Positions 1 to 9,051 of a stretch of DNA of 59,571 nucleotides are shown in pieces. This DNA is from Burkholderiaceae bacterium (GTDB taxonomy: Bacteria > Pseudomonadota > Gammaproteobacteria > Burkholderiales > Burkholderiaceae_F). Positions within the stretch are counted from its first letter, which is position 1, and each line of letters opens with the position of its first letter. The notes beneath the pieces were generated by a model, which saw only the letters and a program-made list of their open reading frames with translations, searched no databases and was not told the DNA's origin. The stretch spans positions 1 to 59,571 of the forward strand of contig JAFTYR010000052.1 in the NCBI GenBank assembly GCA_017461315.1. The letters run 5' to 3'. Both the position numbers and the translations under genes were made by a program.

Positions 1-780
1 AACTTCGGTACACAAACCAAAGCTTTACATGCAGGATTGTGTACGATGTCCGGTATTGACTGCGCACGATTAGCCTTATGTGGTATTAAAGGTAATCCAA
101 AAGTTATTGAATCAGTTGACGGTTTTGCACAGTGTTTAGCAACAACTATAGACCCAAAAGAAATTCAAACCAACATTGGATCGTATTGGGATTTAAGAGA
201 AAACGGGCTCGTTTTTAAACAATATCCTTGTTGTTCTGGCTCTCACCCTTGTATCGACGTCTGGAATTAGTTTATTGAAAGCCATTATTTAACTTTTAAT
301 GATATTGACTTAATTAAAGCTGGTGTCAGTTTATTAGGTCCTAGAGAACTTAACTGCCGCAAACCACAAAACGCTGTTCAAGCTAAATTCTCTTTGGAAT
401 ACGCACTTGCAAGTCGCCTTATTTGGTGACCAATCGGAATTGATTCATTTACCGATGAAAAAGTGCTTGATTCTCGAGTTCAAGATCTTATGAATCGAAT
501 CGAGATGTTTATTGATCCCGAACTAGAAAAATTAGGATTCATTGGTACTGCTCCGATTCGTTTAACTGTTTATCTGAAAGACGGTTCAATACATCATCTT
601 TCAAATGATTTAGCTCAAGGAAACCCAGAAAAACCACTTACATTGGAACAATGTAAAAACAAATTTACTTCTTGCTTAAGAACGGCTGGCTGTTTCAATC
701 ATTCTCAAAAATGGTGGAGCATTTTAGAGTCACTCGAAAAAGCCACATATGAAACGATTTCACTGATTGGGAAAGTATAA
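1..780 (+). pseudogene. MmgE/PrpD family protein, C-terminal part, two in-frame stops
   Basis: The frame starting at base 1 reads as an MmgE/PrpD (2-methylcitrate dehydratase superfamily) protein from a motif like FGTQTKALHAG onward and stays in that one frame to TAA at 778-780. It is interrupted by TAG at 268-270 and TGA at 427-429, with clearly coding sequence between and after them (for example LLGPRELNCRKPQNAVQAKF). There is no frameshift, so decay is recent or slight. The 5' part lies outside the window. The original enzyme would have been a cytosolic dehydratase or isomerase of unknown substrate. Use of both TAG and TGA argues against a single recoded codon. Confidence 0.8.
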
Positions 781-895
781 AAATGAAATTAGCTCTTTTC
801 TTTTACTTTTCTAAAACTAAATATGTTCGTTGGCAATAACGATTACCTTCGATCTATTGATTACAGATTTTATTTTTATTAATTAAGGAGTTGAA

Positions 896-2335
896 ATGAC
901 TGACGTTCGTATTGAAAAAGATTGTCTTGGTGAAATGAGTATCCCCAACGACCTTTATTATGGTATTCAAACGCATCGTATGGTAAAGGTATCGGGAGCC
1001 GCGGGCTACCCTGTTATTCTCTACCCAGATATGCATCGAGCTCTAGCACAAATCAAAAAAGCCTGTGCTCGTGCTAATGCAAAGATAGGTGCCATGGATG
1101 CCGATATTGCTGAGGCAATTGCTCAAGCGTGCGATAAAGTACTTACAGGTCAATACGATGATCAATTTCCTCTTGATATGTGGCAAGGTGGTGGTTACAC
1201 CTGTGTCAATATGAATATCAATGAAGTTTTAGGTAACCTTGCAAACGAAATCCTAACCGGACACAAAGGACAAGATAAGGTTCACCCGAATACTCACGTT
1301 AATATGGGGCAATCTACTAATGATACGATTCCCTCGGCCACTCACCTAGCCATTGCTCCCCGATTGGATCGTATTATCAAAGAACTAAAGGCATTAGAAA
1401 ATTCTTTTGCTCAAAAAGCTGAAGAATTTAAAGATGTCGTGAAAGTAGGACGTACCTGTTGGCAGGATGCGCTCCCTCTTACTTTAGGACAAGAATTTTC
1501 AGGTTACGCCAGTTTAATGAAACGATTGGTTCAAAAGTTAGAAGCGGTTCGTCCTGGATGTTTTGAATTAATTATGGGCGGTAGTGCCGTCGGTACGGGT
1601 CTTGGATCCGCACCCGGTTATATGGAAGCACTCTATGAGTTTCTAACAGAACAGTATGGAGAAGCCGTTCATCCTATGGATAACCTATTTGATGGTTTCC
1701 AAAATTCAGACTTTGTTGTAACAGTCTCTGGGCTGATCAAAGAAGTAGCAACTTCCCTATCTAAGATCAGTAAAGATCTTCGACTCATGAGCTCTGGACC
1801 TCGAGCCGGCTTCATGGAAATTCAACTTCCTGCCCTAAGTCCCGGAAGCTCTATTATGCCCGGTAAGATTAATCCGACCGTGCCAGAGATGGTAATTCAA
1901 ATTGCCCATCAAGTTGTCGGAAATGATGTTGCGATTTCAATGGCTTACGATGAAGGCGAATTAGACCTTAACGTTTGGGATGCTACCTTCTATAAGTGTC
2001 TATTTGAAAATCTTCAATTAGTCGCTGAAGAATTAGTTATTCTGCGCCGAGATTGTGTTGACGGCATTACGGCAAACCGTGAACGTTGTCAATTTGAAGC
2101 CAATCAATCGATTGCTTTGTCCACGGTGGTCGCCGCGACGCTCAACTACCCCGAAGGCGTTCGAGTTGCTCACTACTGTGAAACTCACGGAGTTTCAGTT
2201 TATGACGCTGTGATTGCCTTGAATATCATGACCAAAGAAGAGGCCGATTTGATGATTGATCCAGCTCTGATGGCAAATCCAGCAGAAATGGCTGAAGCGA
2301 TTGCAAAATTCAAAGAAATCAAAAAACAGAAATAG
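896..2335 (+). CDS. aspA: aspartate ammonia-lyase (aspartase)
   Basis: Catalyses reversible L-aspartate to fumarate plus ammonia, feeding fumarate to anaerobic respiration. The 479 residues match the usual family length. Seen: N-terminal RIEKDCLGE and YGIQT, the GQSTNDT substrate-binding stretch near residue 140, and the superfamily signature GSSIMPGKINP near residue 320 that carries the catalytic serine loop. MPGK rather than the enterobacterial MPAK is also known in Bacillus aspartases. The flanking SGPRAGFMEI and NGITAN-like C-terminal motif favour aspartase over class II fumarase. AAGGAG at 885-890 fixes the ATG start. It is monocistronic with a terminator close behind. Confidence 0.88.
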   Translation: MTDVRIEKDCLGEMSIPNDLYYGIQTHRMVKVSGAAGYPVILYPDMHRALAQIKKACARANAKIGAMDADIAEAIAQACDKVLTGQYDDQFPLDMWQGGGYTCVNMNINEVLGNLANEILTGHKGQDKVHPNTHVNMGQSTNDTIPSATHLAIAPRLDRIIKELKALENSFAQKAEEFKDVVKVGRTCWQDALPLTLGQEFSGYASLMKRLVQKLEAVRPGCFELIMGGSAVGTGLGSAPGYMEALYEFLTEQYGEAVHPMDNLFDGFQNSDFVVTVSGLIKEVATSLSKISKDLRLMSSGPRAGFMEIQLPALSPGSSIMPGKINPTVPEMVIQIAHQVVGNDVAISMAYDEGELDLNVWDATFYKCLFENLQLVAEELVILRRDCVDGITANRERCQFEANQSIALSTVVAATLNYPEGVRVAHYCETHGVSVYDAVIALNIMTKEEADLMIDPALMANPAEMAEAIAKFKEIKKQK

Positions 2336-2376
2336 CAATACTTTAATTTCCATGCTTCTCTAAGAGAAGGACTTTT

Positions 2377-2406
2377 GCCGAATAGATTCCCTATTCGGCT
2401 TTTTTT
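2377..2406 (+). terminator. Rho-independent terminator of aspA
   Basis: A 9-bp perfect stem (2377-2385 with 2391-2399), a 5-nt loop and a run of seven T at 2400-2406. It sits about 40 bases after the aspA stop. Confidence 0.9.
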
Positions 2407-2523
2407 ATCCTCCCTACAATTTGTATCCTTTTAGATTTCAGAAAAATAGTTTATTAGTAGGAATTTAATTTCAAGCCTGATACGATTAGGAGTTGTTGTA
2501 TTCACTTAAAAACCGTAGCCAAA

Positions 2524-4008
2524 GTGATTTACATTGCCATTGATCTTAAATCCTTTTATGCATCTGTTGAATGCGTGGATCGACGTTTAGATCCAATTTC
2601 AACCTTACTGGTAGTTGCAGATAAAACCCGAACTTCAAAAACGATTTGTCTAGCAGTATCTCCTGCATTAAAAAATTTTGGTATCGGTGGTCGGCCTCGT
2701 TTATTTGAAGTAGAGCAAAAAATTAATCAATTAAATCATTTTCGGAAAGTTCAAGAATCAACTGAATCTTCTACTAATTTCGAGGAGTTACAAACTCATC
2801 CTCAGAAAAAAATTGACTTTCTCGTAGCACCACCTCATATGGCGCACTACATTGAAATTAGCCGTCGCATTTATGAAATTTATCTGAAATACGTTGCTCC
2901 AGAAGACATTCACGTTTATTCCATTGACGAAGTGTTTATTGATGCGACATCGTACTTAAAAACTTATGGTTTGACAGCTCACGATTTTGCCCGAAAACTG
3001 ATCTTTGATGTATTCAATACCACAGGAATTACTGCAACTGCTGGAATTGGTCCTAATTTATACTTAGCTAAAATTGCTATGGATATTGAAGCTAAGCATA
3101 TTGAGGCCGATCAAAATGGAGTTCGAATTGCGGAATTAACCATTGAAAGTTATCGAAAAAAATTATGGATGCACCGGCCACTGACCGACTTTTGGAGAGT
3201 TGGGAAAGGATATGCAAAAAGACTAGAGCAAGTCGGTCTATACACAATGGGAGACATCGCCCGATGTTCTTTGGGATCTTCAAACGAATATTACAATGAG
3301 GAACTATTATTCAAACTCTTCGGAGTTAATGCTGAACTAATCATTGATCATGCCTGGGGATGGGAACCTTGTACTATTGCTGATATTAAAGCCTATAAAA
3401 CAGAGAATAGTACTCTAGGTTCTGGCCAGGTCTTACAAGAACCCTATTCTTTTGACAAAGCTCTATTAATTGCTAAAGAAATGGTTGATCTTTTAGCCTT
3501 AGATTTAGTTGATAAAAATTTAGTAACTTCTCAGTTAGTTTTAACGGTAGGTTACGATATTGAAAATATATCGAATTCTCAACGAGTTCAACACTACAGA
3601 GGCGAAATCGTTACGGACTCTCATGGTCGGAAAATGCCAAAACCAGCTCATGGATCGATTAACCTTCCCTTTGCAACCTCTTCCTCTAAGCAATTAATGC
3701 TTAGTATCACGAAATTATTCCAGCGAATCGTTCAACCGGAACTTCTGATTCGTCGTCTTAATATTTCAGCCAACCATATCGTTTCAGCGACTATTCAAAA
3801 CAAAACTCAACTCGATCTTTTTGATTTAAATGAAGAATCTTTGAATATTAGTATTGAAAAGAATCTAGAACACGAAAAGAAAGTTCAAAGTGTCATGCTA
3901 TCCATTCAAAAACGATTCGGTAAAAATGCCATTCTTCGTGGTATGAATTTGGAAGAAGGCGCTACTACTCAAAAAAGAAATAAACAAATTGGAGGGCATA
4001 AGGCATGA
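2524..4008 (+). CDS. Y-family DNA polymerase (UmuC/DinB-like, YolD-linked type)
   Basis: Error-prone translesion polymerase of the ImpB/MucB/SamB family. The palm begins at residue 1 with YIAIDLKSFYASVE (first metal-binding Asp and the FYASVE signature); the second catalytic motif SIDEVFID is near residue 137. The following ATAGIGPNLYLAKIA and helix-hairpin-helix region (WRVGKGYAKRLEQVGLYTMGDI) are typical. At 494 residues it is a full-length protein. GTG at 2524 is chosen because the upstream frame has no other start and the family begins right at this motif; no convincing ribosome site is visible. It overlaps the next gene by 4 bases (ATGA). The partnership with a YolD protein is characteristic of Firmicutes, so acquisition is inferred. 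Confidence 0.85.
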   Translation: MIYIAIDLKSFYASVECVDRRLDPISTLLVVADKTRTSKTICLAVSPALKNFGIGGRPRLFEVEQKINQLNHFRKVQESTESSTNFEELQTHPQKKIDFLVAPPHMAHYIEISRRIYEIYLKYVAPEDIHVYSIDEVFIDATSYLKTYGLTAHDFARKLIFDVFNTTGITATAGIGPNLYLAKIAMDIEAKHIEADQNGVRIAELTIESYRKKLWMHRPLTDFWRVGKGYAKRLEQVGLYTMGDIARCSLGSSNEYYNEELLFKLFGVNAELIIDHAWGWEPCTIADIKAYKTENSTLGSGQVLQEPYSFDKALLIAKEMVDLLALDLVDKNLVTSQLVLTVGYDIENISNSQRVQHYRGEIVTDSHGRKMPKPAHGSINLPFATSSSKQLMLSITKLFQRIVQPELLIRRLNISANHIVSATIQNKTQLDLFDLNEESLNISIEKNLEHEKKVQSVMLSIQKRFGKNAILRGMNLEEGATTQKRNKQIGGHKA

Positions 4009-4397
4009 GTACTCCATATGACGACATCATCCATTTACCTCGTCCAATATCGAAAAACCATTTACCCATGCCAAGAGAAAAACGAGCCTCTCAGTTTGCC
4101 CCATTCTCGGCACTGAGCGGATATTCTTCAGCCATTGAAGAAGCATCTCGAATCACAATTCCTAGACCTGAATTAGATATTCAGGAATTGGAGTTGCTCA
4201 ATATAAAACTCTTTAAGGCTTTATCGAAAAATTTATCGGTGAAATTAACTATTTTTGTTCCCGATGACTTAAAAGATGGTGGATCACTAAAAAATATTCA
4301 GACTCAAATTAAAAAAATTGATGAATTTCATCAACAGATTGTATTGATTAGCGAGGAAAAAATTCCTTTAGAGAATATATTACAGATTGATTTTTAG
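4005..4397 (+). CDS. YolD-like family protein
   Basis: A 130-residue protein with the YolD-like core: YDDIIHLPRPISKNH followed by MPREKRASQFAPFSALSGY near residues 22-40. YolD-like proteins are usually encoded beside UmuC-type polymerases and are thought to act as accessory or UmuD-like partners; the biochemical role is not settled. Its ATG overlaps the polymerase stop (ATGA), so the pair is translationally coupled. The C-terminal half (ELDIQELELLNIKLFKAL) looks like a short helical plus beta segment. GGAGGG at 3991-3996 provides the ribosome site. Confidence 0.8.
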   Translation: MSTPYDDIIHLPRPISKNHLPMPREKRASQFAPFSALSGYSSAIEEASRITIPRPELDIQELELLNIKLFKALSKNLSVKLTIFVPDDLKDGGSLKNIQTQIKKIDEFHQQIVLISEEKIPLENILQIDF

Positions 4398-4415
4398 TTA
4401 GATTTAGCCCAAAAC

Positions 4416-4925
4416 ATGTTCAAGCTTTTTACTATACTTTTTCTGAGCATCTCTTCGATTTGTGTGGCCGAAGAAATTCCAGTTCGTGCACAGGTTTTAT
4501 TTTCGCCTCTAGGCGGTATCGAAAAAGCAATCATTCAGGAAATTGATAACGCAAAAAGTCGAATCTTTGTTCAAGCCTTCATTTTCAGACAACCGAGTAT
4601 CACCGAAGCTCTCATTCGAGCTCATAAAAACGGAAAAGAAGTTCAAGTCATTTTAGATACACGGGCAAAGACAAAAGACTTAAAAGAAACACAAAAATTA
4701 GTCGACAATGGCATTCCAACTCGAATCGATAACCTACATGCAACCGCTCATAACAAAATTATGATCATCGACCACGATACGGTTTTGACTGGAAGCTACA
4801 ACTTCACTCGAAAAGCCGAAAATAAAAATGCGGAAAATTTTCTTATTTTAAGATCCTCTGAATTAGCTCAACGATATCTGAATAACTGGATGGTTCATTC
4901 AGAACACTCTGAAACACTGAATTAA
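4416..4925 (+). CDS. secreted phospholipase D-family nuclease (Nuc-like)
   Basis: Single-domain PLD superfamily nuclease of 169 residues, similar in size to plasmid-borne Nuc endonuclease, which dimerises to build its active site. Seen: an N-terminal signal peptide (hydrophobic run to about residue 18, cleavage after VAEE-like region), then one HxKxxxxD motif (HNKIMIID) near residue 113, followed by GSYNFT and ENFLI typical of this group. Location should be periplasmic or secreted. It follows yolD by 18 bases, so could share its transcript. Substrate (DNA or lipid) is inferred from family; DNA is more likely for this length. Confidence 0.78.
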   Translation: MFKLFTILFLSISSICVAEEIPVRAQVLFSPLGGIEKAIIQEIDNAKSRIFVQAFIFRQPSITEALIRAHKNGKEVQVILDTRAKTKDLKETQKLVDNGIPTRIDNLHATAHNKIMIIDHDTVLTGSYNFTRKAENKNAENFLILRSSELAQRYLNNWMVHSEHSETLN

Positions 4926-5174
4926 AAAATGGGATAACCCCATTACGTTTAGGAAATATTCGATCGAACTGATATGCCTTTTGTACCGTGAAGTGTGGTT
5001 CGCTGTAACGATAAAGTCTGATTCAAAAGATCAACAAGAATTGAACCACTGCTATGAATCAAACACAAAAGGCTAAAGAATCTAAAAGGAAAAAACACGT
5101 TTAATTCTATTGTGTTAGCGTTCTAGTCCAGCTCAGATTGATACAATTTTCTGAATTTCTTTTGATTTATATTT

Positions 5175-5945
5175 ATGCCCGATATTACGATCAGTTTGAT
5201 GTTGGCTTGTGCTGTAGCCTTTTTCATTGCCGGATTTATTGATTCAATTGCCGGAGGTGGTGGTTTGATCACGATGCCTTCTCTGTTAATTTGCGGATTA
5301 CCTCCACATTATGTTTTAGGTACAGGAAAGTTAGCTTCGAGTCTTGGCTCTTTTACTGCACTTCTTACATTTGCTAAAGGCCACTTCATTGATTTGAAAG
5401 TAGCTCCTTGGGGATTTGTTACCTCATTTGCCGGCGCCGCCCTCGGTTCCTGGATCGCATTATCGATTGAAAGCGAAATTTTAGGACCTATTTTGATTTT
5501 TTTACTTCCTGTCGGTTTACTTATTTCCCTTCTTTGTGGTGGTCTTAAGTTAACAGATTCACCGTTACCATCACAAGGGATCATTTGGAAATCGACTCTT
5601 ATTGGCTTGACAATTGGAGCTTACGAAGGCTTTTTTGGCCCAGGCGCAGGAAGTTTCTTTATGATTGGTCTCCATCTTTTACTTAAAATGGGATTAGTTC
5701 GGGCTTCAGCTAACGCTAAGGTTTTTAATTTGGCAGGTAACCTTGGTGCTATTTGTACCTTTGCCTCTGCCGGTGTCGTGCTTTATAGCCTAGCAATTCC
5801 CTGTGCTATTGCTAGTATCCTTGGAAACCGACTTGGCGCTAAGTACGCAATGAAAATTGGCCCAAGTTTTGTCCGTAAGATGCTTTATGTCTCAATCTCT
5901 TTGTTATTTTTGACGCTCTTGTATCGCTTTTTTGTTGCAAGTTAA
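5175..5945 (+). CDS. TSUP family membrane permease (YfcA/DUF81-like)
   Basis: A 256-residue inner membrane protein with about eight hydrophobic segments arranged as two related halves. Diagnostic motifs are FIDSIAGGGGLITMPSLL near residue 22 and the repeat motif GAYEGFFGPGAGSFF near residue 149. The TauE/SafE (TSUP) family moves small anions such as sulfonates, sulfite or organic acids; the substrate here cannot be read. The stop overlaps the end of the convergent VOC gene by four bases. The 249 bases upstream hold no gene; a short hairpin near 4927-4943 is the only structure seen. Confidence 0.82.
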   Translation: MPDITISLMLACAVAFFIAGFIDSIAGGGGLITMPSLLICGLPPHYVLGTGKLASSLGSFTALLTFAKGHFIDLKVAPWGFVTSFAGAALGSWIALSIESEILGPILIFLLPVGLLISLLCGGLKLTDSPLPSQGIIWKSTLIGLTIGAYEGFFGPGAGSFFMIGLHLLLKMGLVRASANAKVFNLAGNLGAICTFASAGVVLYSLAIPCAIASILGNRLGAKYAMKIGPSFVRKMLYVSISLLFLTLLYRFFVAS

Positions 5946-6334
5946 TCAGAAAGTGGGTTTGATAACTCGATCAAATTTTGGTCTGGATCTCGGATATAAA
6001 CCGAAAGTAGTAAAGTTTGAGCTCCGGTTCTTTTTATGGGACCATCCTCTATTGTGATTTGAATTGTTTCAAAATATCGAACTATTTCATCTATAGGAGT
6101 TGTCACCAAAAAACATAAATCCGCAGATCCTGGCGTTGGATATTTTGCTTTGGGTTCGAATTCATGTCCCTTTTGATGCAAATTAATCTTTTGATTCCCA
6201 AATTTTAAAGCCCATCGATTGTCTCCAAAAGATTCGGCTCGCATTCCAAGAACCATTGAATAAAAATCAATCGTCCTTTTAACATCTGCAACGGTTAGTA
6301 CCCAGTGATCTAAGCTTTGAATTTGAATCGTCAT
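5942..6334 (-). CDS. VOC (glyoxalase/bleomycin-resistance fold) family protein
   Basis: A 130-residue single-domain protein of two beta-alpha-beta-beta-beta units. Opening LDHWVLTVADVKRTIDFYSMVLGM and closing YIRDPDQNLIELSNP carry the expected metal ligands (His9 region and the final Glu). It resembles the glyoxalase domain 5 group, whose function is not established. It lies 12 bases after nikO on the same strand and may be the distal gene of the nickel transporter transcript, but nothing links it to nickel. Substrate unknown. Confidence 0.75.
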   Translation of the reverse strand: MTIQIQSLDHWVLTVADVKRTIDFYSMVLGMRAESFGDNRWALKFGNQKINLHQKGHEFEPKAKYPTPGSADLCFLVTTPIDEIVRYFETIQITIEDGPIKRTGAQTLLLSVYIRDPDQNLIELSNPLSD

Positions 6335-6346
6335 AATCTATTCACG

Positions 6347-7063
6347 TTAATCATGATGATGTTCTAATGTACCAAAGAAATGAGCGTGTTCGTGTTGATG
6401 AACTTGAGGAGCCGTCATTTCATGAAATTGGTATTGATCAATTGTTATAAAACGATTACAAGTTTCAGACAAAAGAGCCGGATCATGACTGACTAAAATC
6501 CAAGGAACTGAAAGCTCTTTAAGTAGATTGATAACGCAAAGTCGAGTTTGAACATCAAGTCCTGCTGTAGGTTCATCCAATAGAAGCATTTTAGGATCCA
6601 TGGCTAAAACACTTGCCAAAGCTACCATTTTTTTCTGACCACCAGACAATTCACTTGAAATGGCATGTTTTAAATGTTGTAAATGGAGCTGTTCGAGTAT
6701 CTCTTCTGCTTTTTTCAGTGCTTCTTGACGAGAAAATCCCTGATTTAAAGGACCGAATGCAACATCTTCAATCACCTCAGGAAAAAAAAGTTGATCCTCT
6801 GAGTGTTGTAAAACAAAGCCAAGGTTTAATCGTAAATCATGAAATGATTTTTCACTTTGTCTTTCTTTTCCATTAAAAACAATACGACCGGAGTCTGGTT
6901 TTAATAATCCAGTAATTATTTTTAAAAAGGTAGTTTTACCTGTTCCATTCATAGCCCAAAGACCCAACCGATCACTTTGATGAATCCTTACAGAGGCCTC
7001 ATTAAAGATCATATGATCTGCGGAATAACCAAAGGTTAATGAATCAACAGAAAGAACCGTCAT
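6347..7063 (-). CDS. nikO: nickel ECF transporter ATP-binding subunit NikO
   Basis: ABC ATPase of 238 residues powering the Nik transporter. Q-loop (LGFVLQHSEDQLF) is of the CbiO/EcfA type; signature ELSGGQKKM and Walker B MLLLDEPTAGLD are intact, as is the switch His (LVSHD). Walker A reads AMNGTGKTT at residues 37-45: the first glycine of GxxxxGKT is alanine, an unusual change. The C-terminal tail is histidine-rich (HQHEHAHFF...HHH), which suggests metal handling. It starts one base after the nikQ stop. Confidence 0.85.
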   Translation of the reverse strand: MTVLSVDSLTFGYSADHMIFNEASVRIHQSDRLGLWAMNGTGKTTFLKIITGLLKPDSGRIVFNGKERQSEKSFHDLRLNLGFVLQHSEDQLFFPEVIEDVAFGPLNQGFSRQEALKKAEEILEQLHLQHLKHAISSELSGGQKKMVALASVLAMDPKMLLLDEPTAGLDVQTRLCVINLLKELSVPWILVSHDPALLSETCNRFITIDQYQFHEMTAPQVHQHEHAHFFGTLEHHHD

Positions 7064-7064
7064 T

Positions 7065-7841
7065 TTAGTAATAGCTCCAAAAGACGAACAAAAAGCAGAT
7101 TAATGCCATGACCAGGACAAAAATCGTATCAATAGTATGCCAAGGGGCCACCTTTAACACATGAATTTTCCCATTAAATCCCCTAAGGAGCATAGCTTGT
7201 TGCATTATTTCAGCTCTTTTAAAGGCTCTGACAAAAACAATCGCAATTAAAGAAGCTTGTATTTTCCAAGTTCGAAAATTACTTCCAGCCTTAAAACCTC
7301 GAAGTTTTACCGCTTCTTGTAAACACTTGAATTGTTCCTCAAAAATAGAAATACCCCGCACCGTAAAGAGAATTAAAGCGGATAGTTTATCGGGAAAACG
7401 TAATTTGGTTAGAGAGGCTGAAACTTCAGTAAAGCTTTGAGAAGAAATACATAAAATAAAGAAAAAGAATAAAGTATTTACCTTCATAGAGACCAACAAC
7501 GCCATCAAAACACCGGAATCTGTAATATGGAACGGACCAATAGTCCATAAAGATTCGCCAGGAGTCGTCCAAGGCGTAATGAGCCATATAAAAAGAACAA
7601 ATACGTTGATCGCCAAAAAACGCTTTAACAAAGCGATCTTAGGTGGTTTTGCAAACCATACCGTCAAAAAGGCAAACACTAAAGCAACGAAAGCGACCTG
7701 AATACAATTTACAACCGAAATCGTTAATGCAAACATCAAAGAAGCAACAAACCGTGAAGCCGGACTGATCCGACTTATCGGTGCATTAAGCGATGCGGTT
7801 GCAAAAATCTGCTTCACTTTCTCTTCCTTGAACGCCACCAA
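7065..7841 (-). CDS. nikQ: nickel ECF transporter transmembrane subunit NikQ (CbiQ/EcfT family)
   Basis: A 258-residue integral membrane coupling subunit. It has hydrophobic segments in the N-terminal 130 residues, then a cytosolic region with the two EcfT signature motifs in this family's form, KLRGF near residue 178 and LLRGF near residue 217, which contact the ATPase. The ATG lies 28 bases inside the end of nikL. It joins NikM to NikO in the inner membrane. Confidence 0.83.
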   Translation of the reverse strand: MVAFKEEKVKQIFATASLNAPISRISPASRFVASLMFALTISVVNCIQVAFVALVFAFLTVWFAKPPKIALLKRFLAINVFVLFIWLITPWTTPGESLWTIGPFHITDSGVLMALLVSMKVNTLFFFFILCISSQSFTEVSASLTKLRFPDKLSALILFTVRGISIFEEQFKCLQEAVKLRGFKAGSNFRTWKIQASLIAIVFVRAFKRAEIMQQAMLLRGFNGKIHVLKVAPWHTIDTIFVLVMALICFLFVFWSYY

Positions 7842-8422
7842 GCACTAACTCCAAATAGACCGAGTATCCAGCCCACACCACCAATAATTTCTGTAATGCT
7901 AGGACCGGCAGAGGCTTGCATTGCTAATTGGCGCTTAAGAGGTGCAATTTCGTTTTGTTGTATTTCAATCCGGGTGTTATCAACCGCTTCTTTTATAAAC
8001 TGCTTGACCTCTTCTTCTGTATAAAGAGGACTTGGATTCGATACTGGAGCTTTCTGAATTAGAGGTGTTGGCAGTTTCTTTTCTTCATATTTTTTTTTAG
8101 CAGGAAAATCAGAAGGGTGAATCTGCCAAGTTGCTCGATGTCCCTCACCAGCATCTAAAACAATAGTCAACAATTGAGGTTCCAGTTGAGATGGAAGCTG
8201 AAAAATCCACTTTCCTTTTTCGTCCGTATGACCCTTTTTAATCACTTGACCGGTTGCTGATTTAAGAGTTACCAAAGAATGTTTAGCAGGGGTTCCCCCC
8301 GAAAACGAAGTTTCAACATTCACGATATCTTGATCTAACCAAGCAAAAACAGTCACTTTATGAGCATAAAGTGCTGATGCTATAAACATCGATATCAGTA
8401 AAGTACAAACTGTTCTAATCAT
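7814..8422 (-). CDS. nikL: NikL-like component of nickel ECF transporter
   Basis: A 202-residue protein with a signal peptide (MIRTVCTLLISMFIASALYA), an extracytoplasmic carboxypeptidase-regulatory-like beta domain (KHSLVTLKSATGQVIKKGHT), a linker with a helical segment, and one C-terminal transmembrane helix (GGVGWILGLFGVSAWW) with a basic tail. This is the layout of NikL/NikN partner proteins. The start is ATG at 8422, which overlaps the nikM stop by eight bases; a longer reading from 8506 would run 92 bases into nikM and lacks a signal peptide at its N terminus. Function is inferred from position in nikKMLQO. Confidence 0.75.
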   Translation of the reverse strand: MIRTVCTLLISMFIASALYAHKVTVFAWLDQDIVNVETSFSGGTPAKHSLVTLKSATGQVIKKGHTDEKGKWIFQLPSQLEPQLLTIVLDAGEGHRATWQIHPSDFPAKKKYEEKKLPTPLIQKAPVSNPSPLYTEEEVKQFIKEAVDNTRIEIQQNEIAPLKRQLAMQASAGPSITEIIGGVGWILGLFGVSAWWRSRKRK

Positions 8423-9041
8423 CACTTTTATCCCTCTGCTGATAAAGAAGGCGGGGTTCTGTTTTACTAATATAAAGGATGATAAAGATTGTAACGAACC
8501 CTTCAATCACCATGATAGGTAAATTAGAAAGAAAAATCGTCATCGCAACAATTTGAAAACTTTCATGACTGACCGCTAAGGCTACTGCCGTTAGTAAGCC
8601 AGAAATCAACACTGCGGAGAATCCTGCTATAAAAGATGCGATACAAAGAGTTCTTTTCTTCTGGGATGAAGATTTAATAATCTGATGAAATAGATATCCT
8701 GCCAATACAGATCCGATTCCCATCGTTGCCGTATTAACACCTAAAACCGTTAATCCACCAAATTGCAGTAAGACGGCTTGCAACAAAAGAGCAATAAAGA
8801 TCACAGGAAAAGAAGCACTTCCTAAAAGAATCCCAATGACCCCATTCATAATAAGGTGAGCACTTCCAACCCCGATAGGAATATGAATCAAACTAGCTAA
8901 AAAGAAGACCGCTCCTAAAAGCCCAGCTAACATCAAACGCTGAGCTGGAAGCTTTTTTAATCCCCAAAAAACACCAACCACTGCGGTTGTTGCCCCCGTA
9001 AAGACTACGGGCAAAGAAAGAACTCCTTCTGCGACGTGCAT
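8415..9041 (-). CDS. nikM: nickel ECF transporter substrate-binding membrane subunit NikM (CbiM family)
   Basis: A 208-residue polytopic membrane protein starting MHVAEGVLS. In CbiM/NikM proteins the extreme N terminus including His2 enters the membrane and coordinates the metal. SAHLIMNGVIGILLG and GGLTVLGVNTATMG are further family motifs. It binds Ni(II) (or Co(II)) and delivers it across the membrane with NikQ and NikO. Nickel is preferred over cobalt here because the partners are NikK and NikL, not CbiN, and no cobalamin genes are adjacent. Confidence 0.85.
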   Translation of the reverse strand: MHVAEGVLSLPVVFTGATTAVVGVFWGLKKLPAQRLMLAGLLGAVFFLASLIHIPIGVGSAHLIMNGVIGILLGSASFPVIFIALLLQAVLLQFGGLTVLGVNTATMGIGSVLAGYLFHQIIKSSSQKKRTLCIASFIAGFSAVLISGLLTAVALAVSHESFQIVAMTIFLSNLPIMVIEGFVTIFIILYISKTEPRLLYQQRDKSDD

Positions 9042-9051
9042 ACCTTAACTT

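Noticed and set aside
1..780. Stop-codon recoding (selenocysteine or suppressor) in the MmgE/PrpD frame
   Set aside because: The two stops are different (TAG and TGA), no SECIS-like hairpin is evident after the TGA, and other genes in the window use both codons as normal stops.
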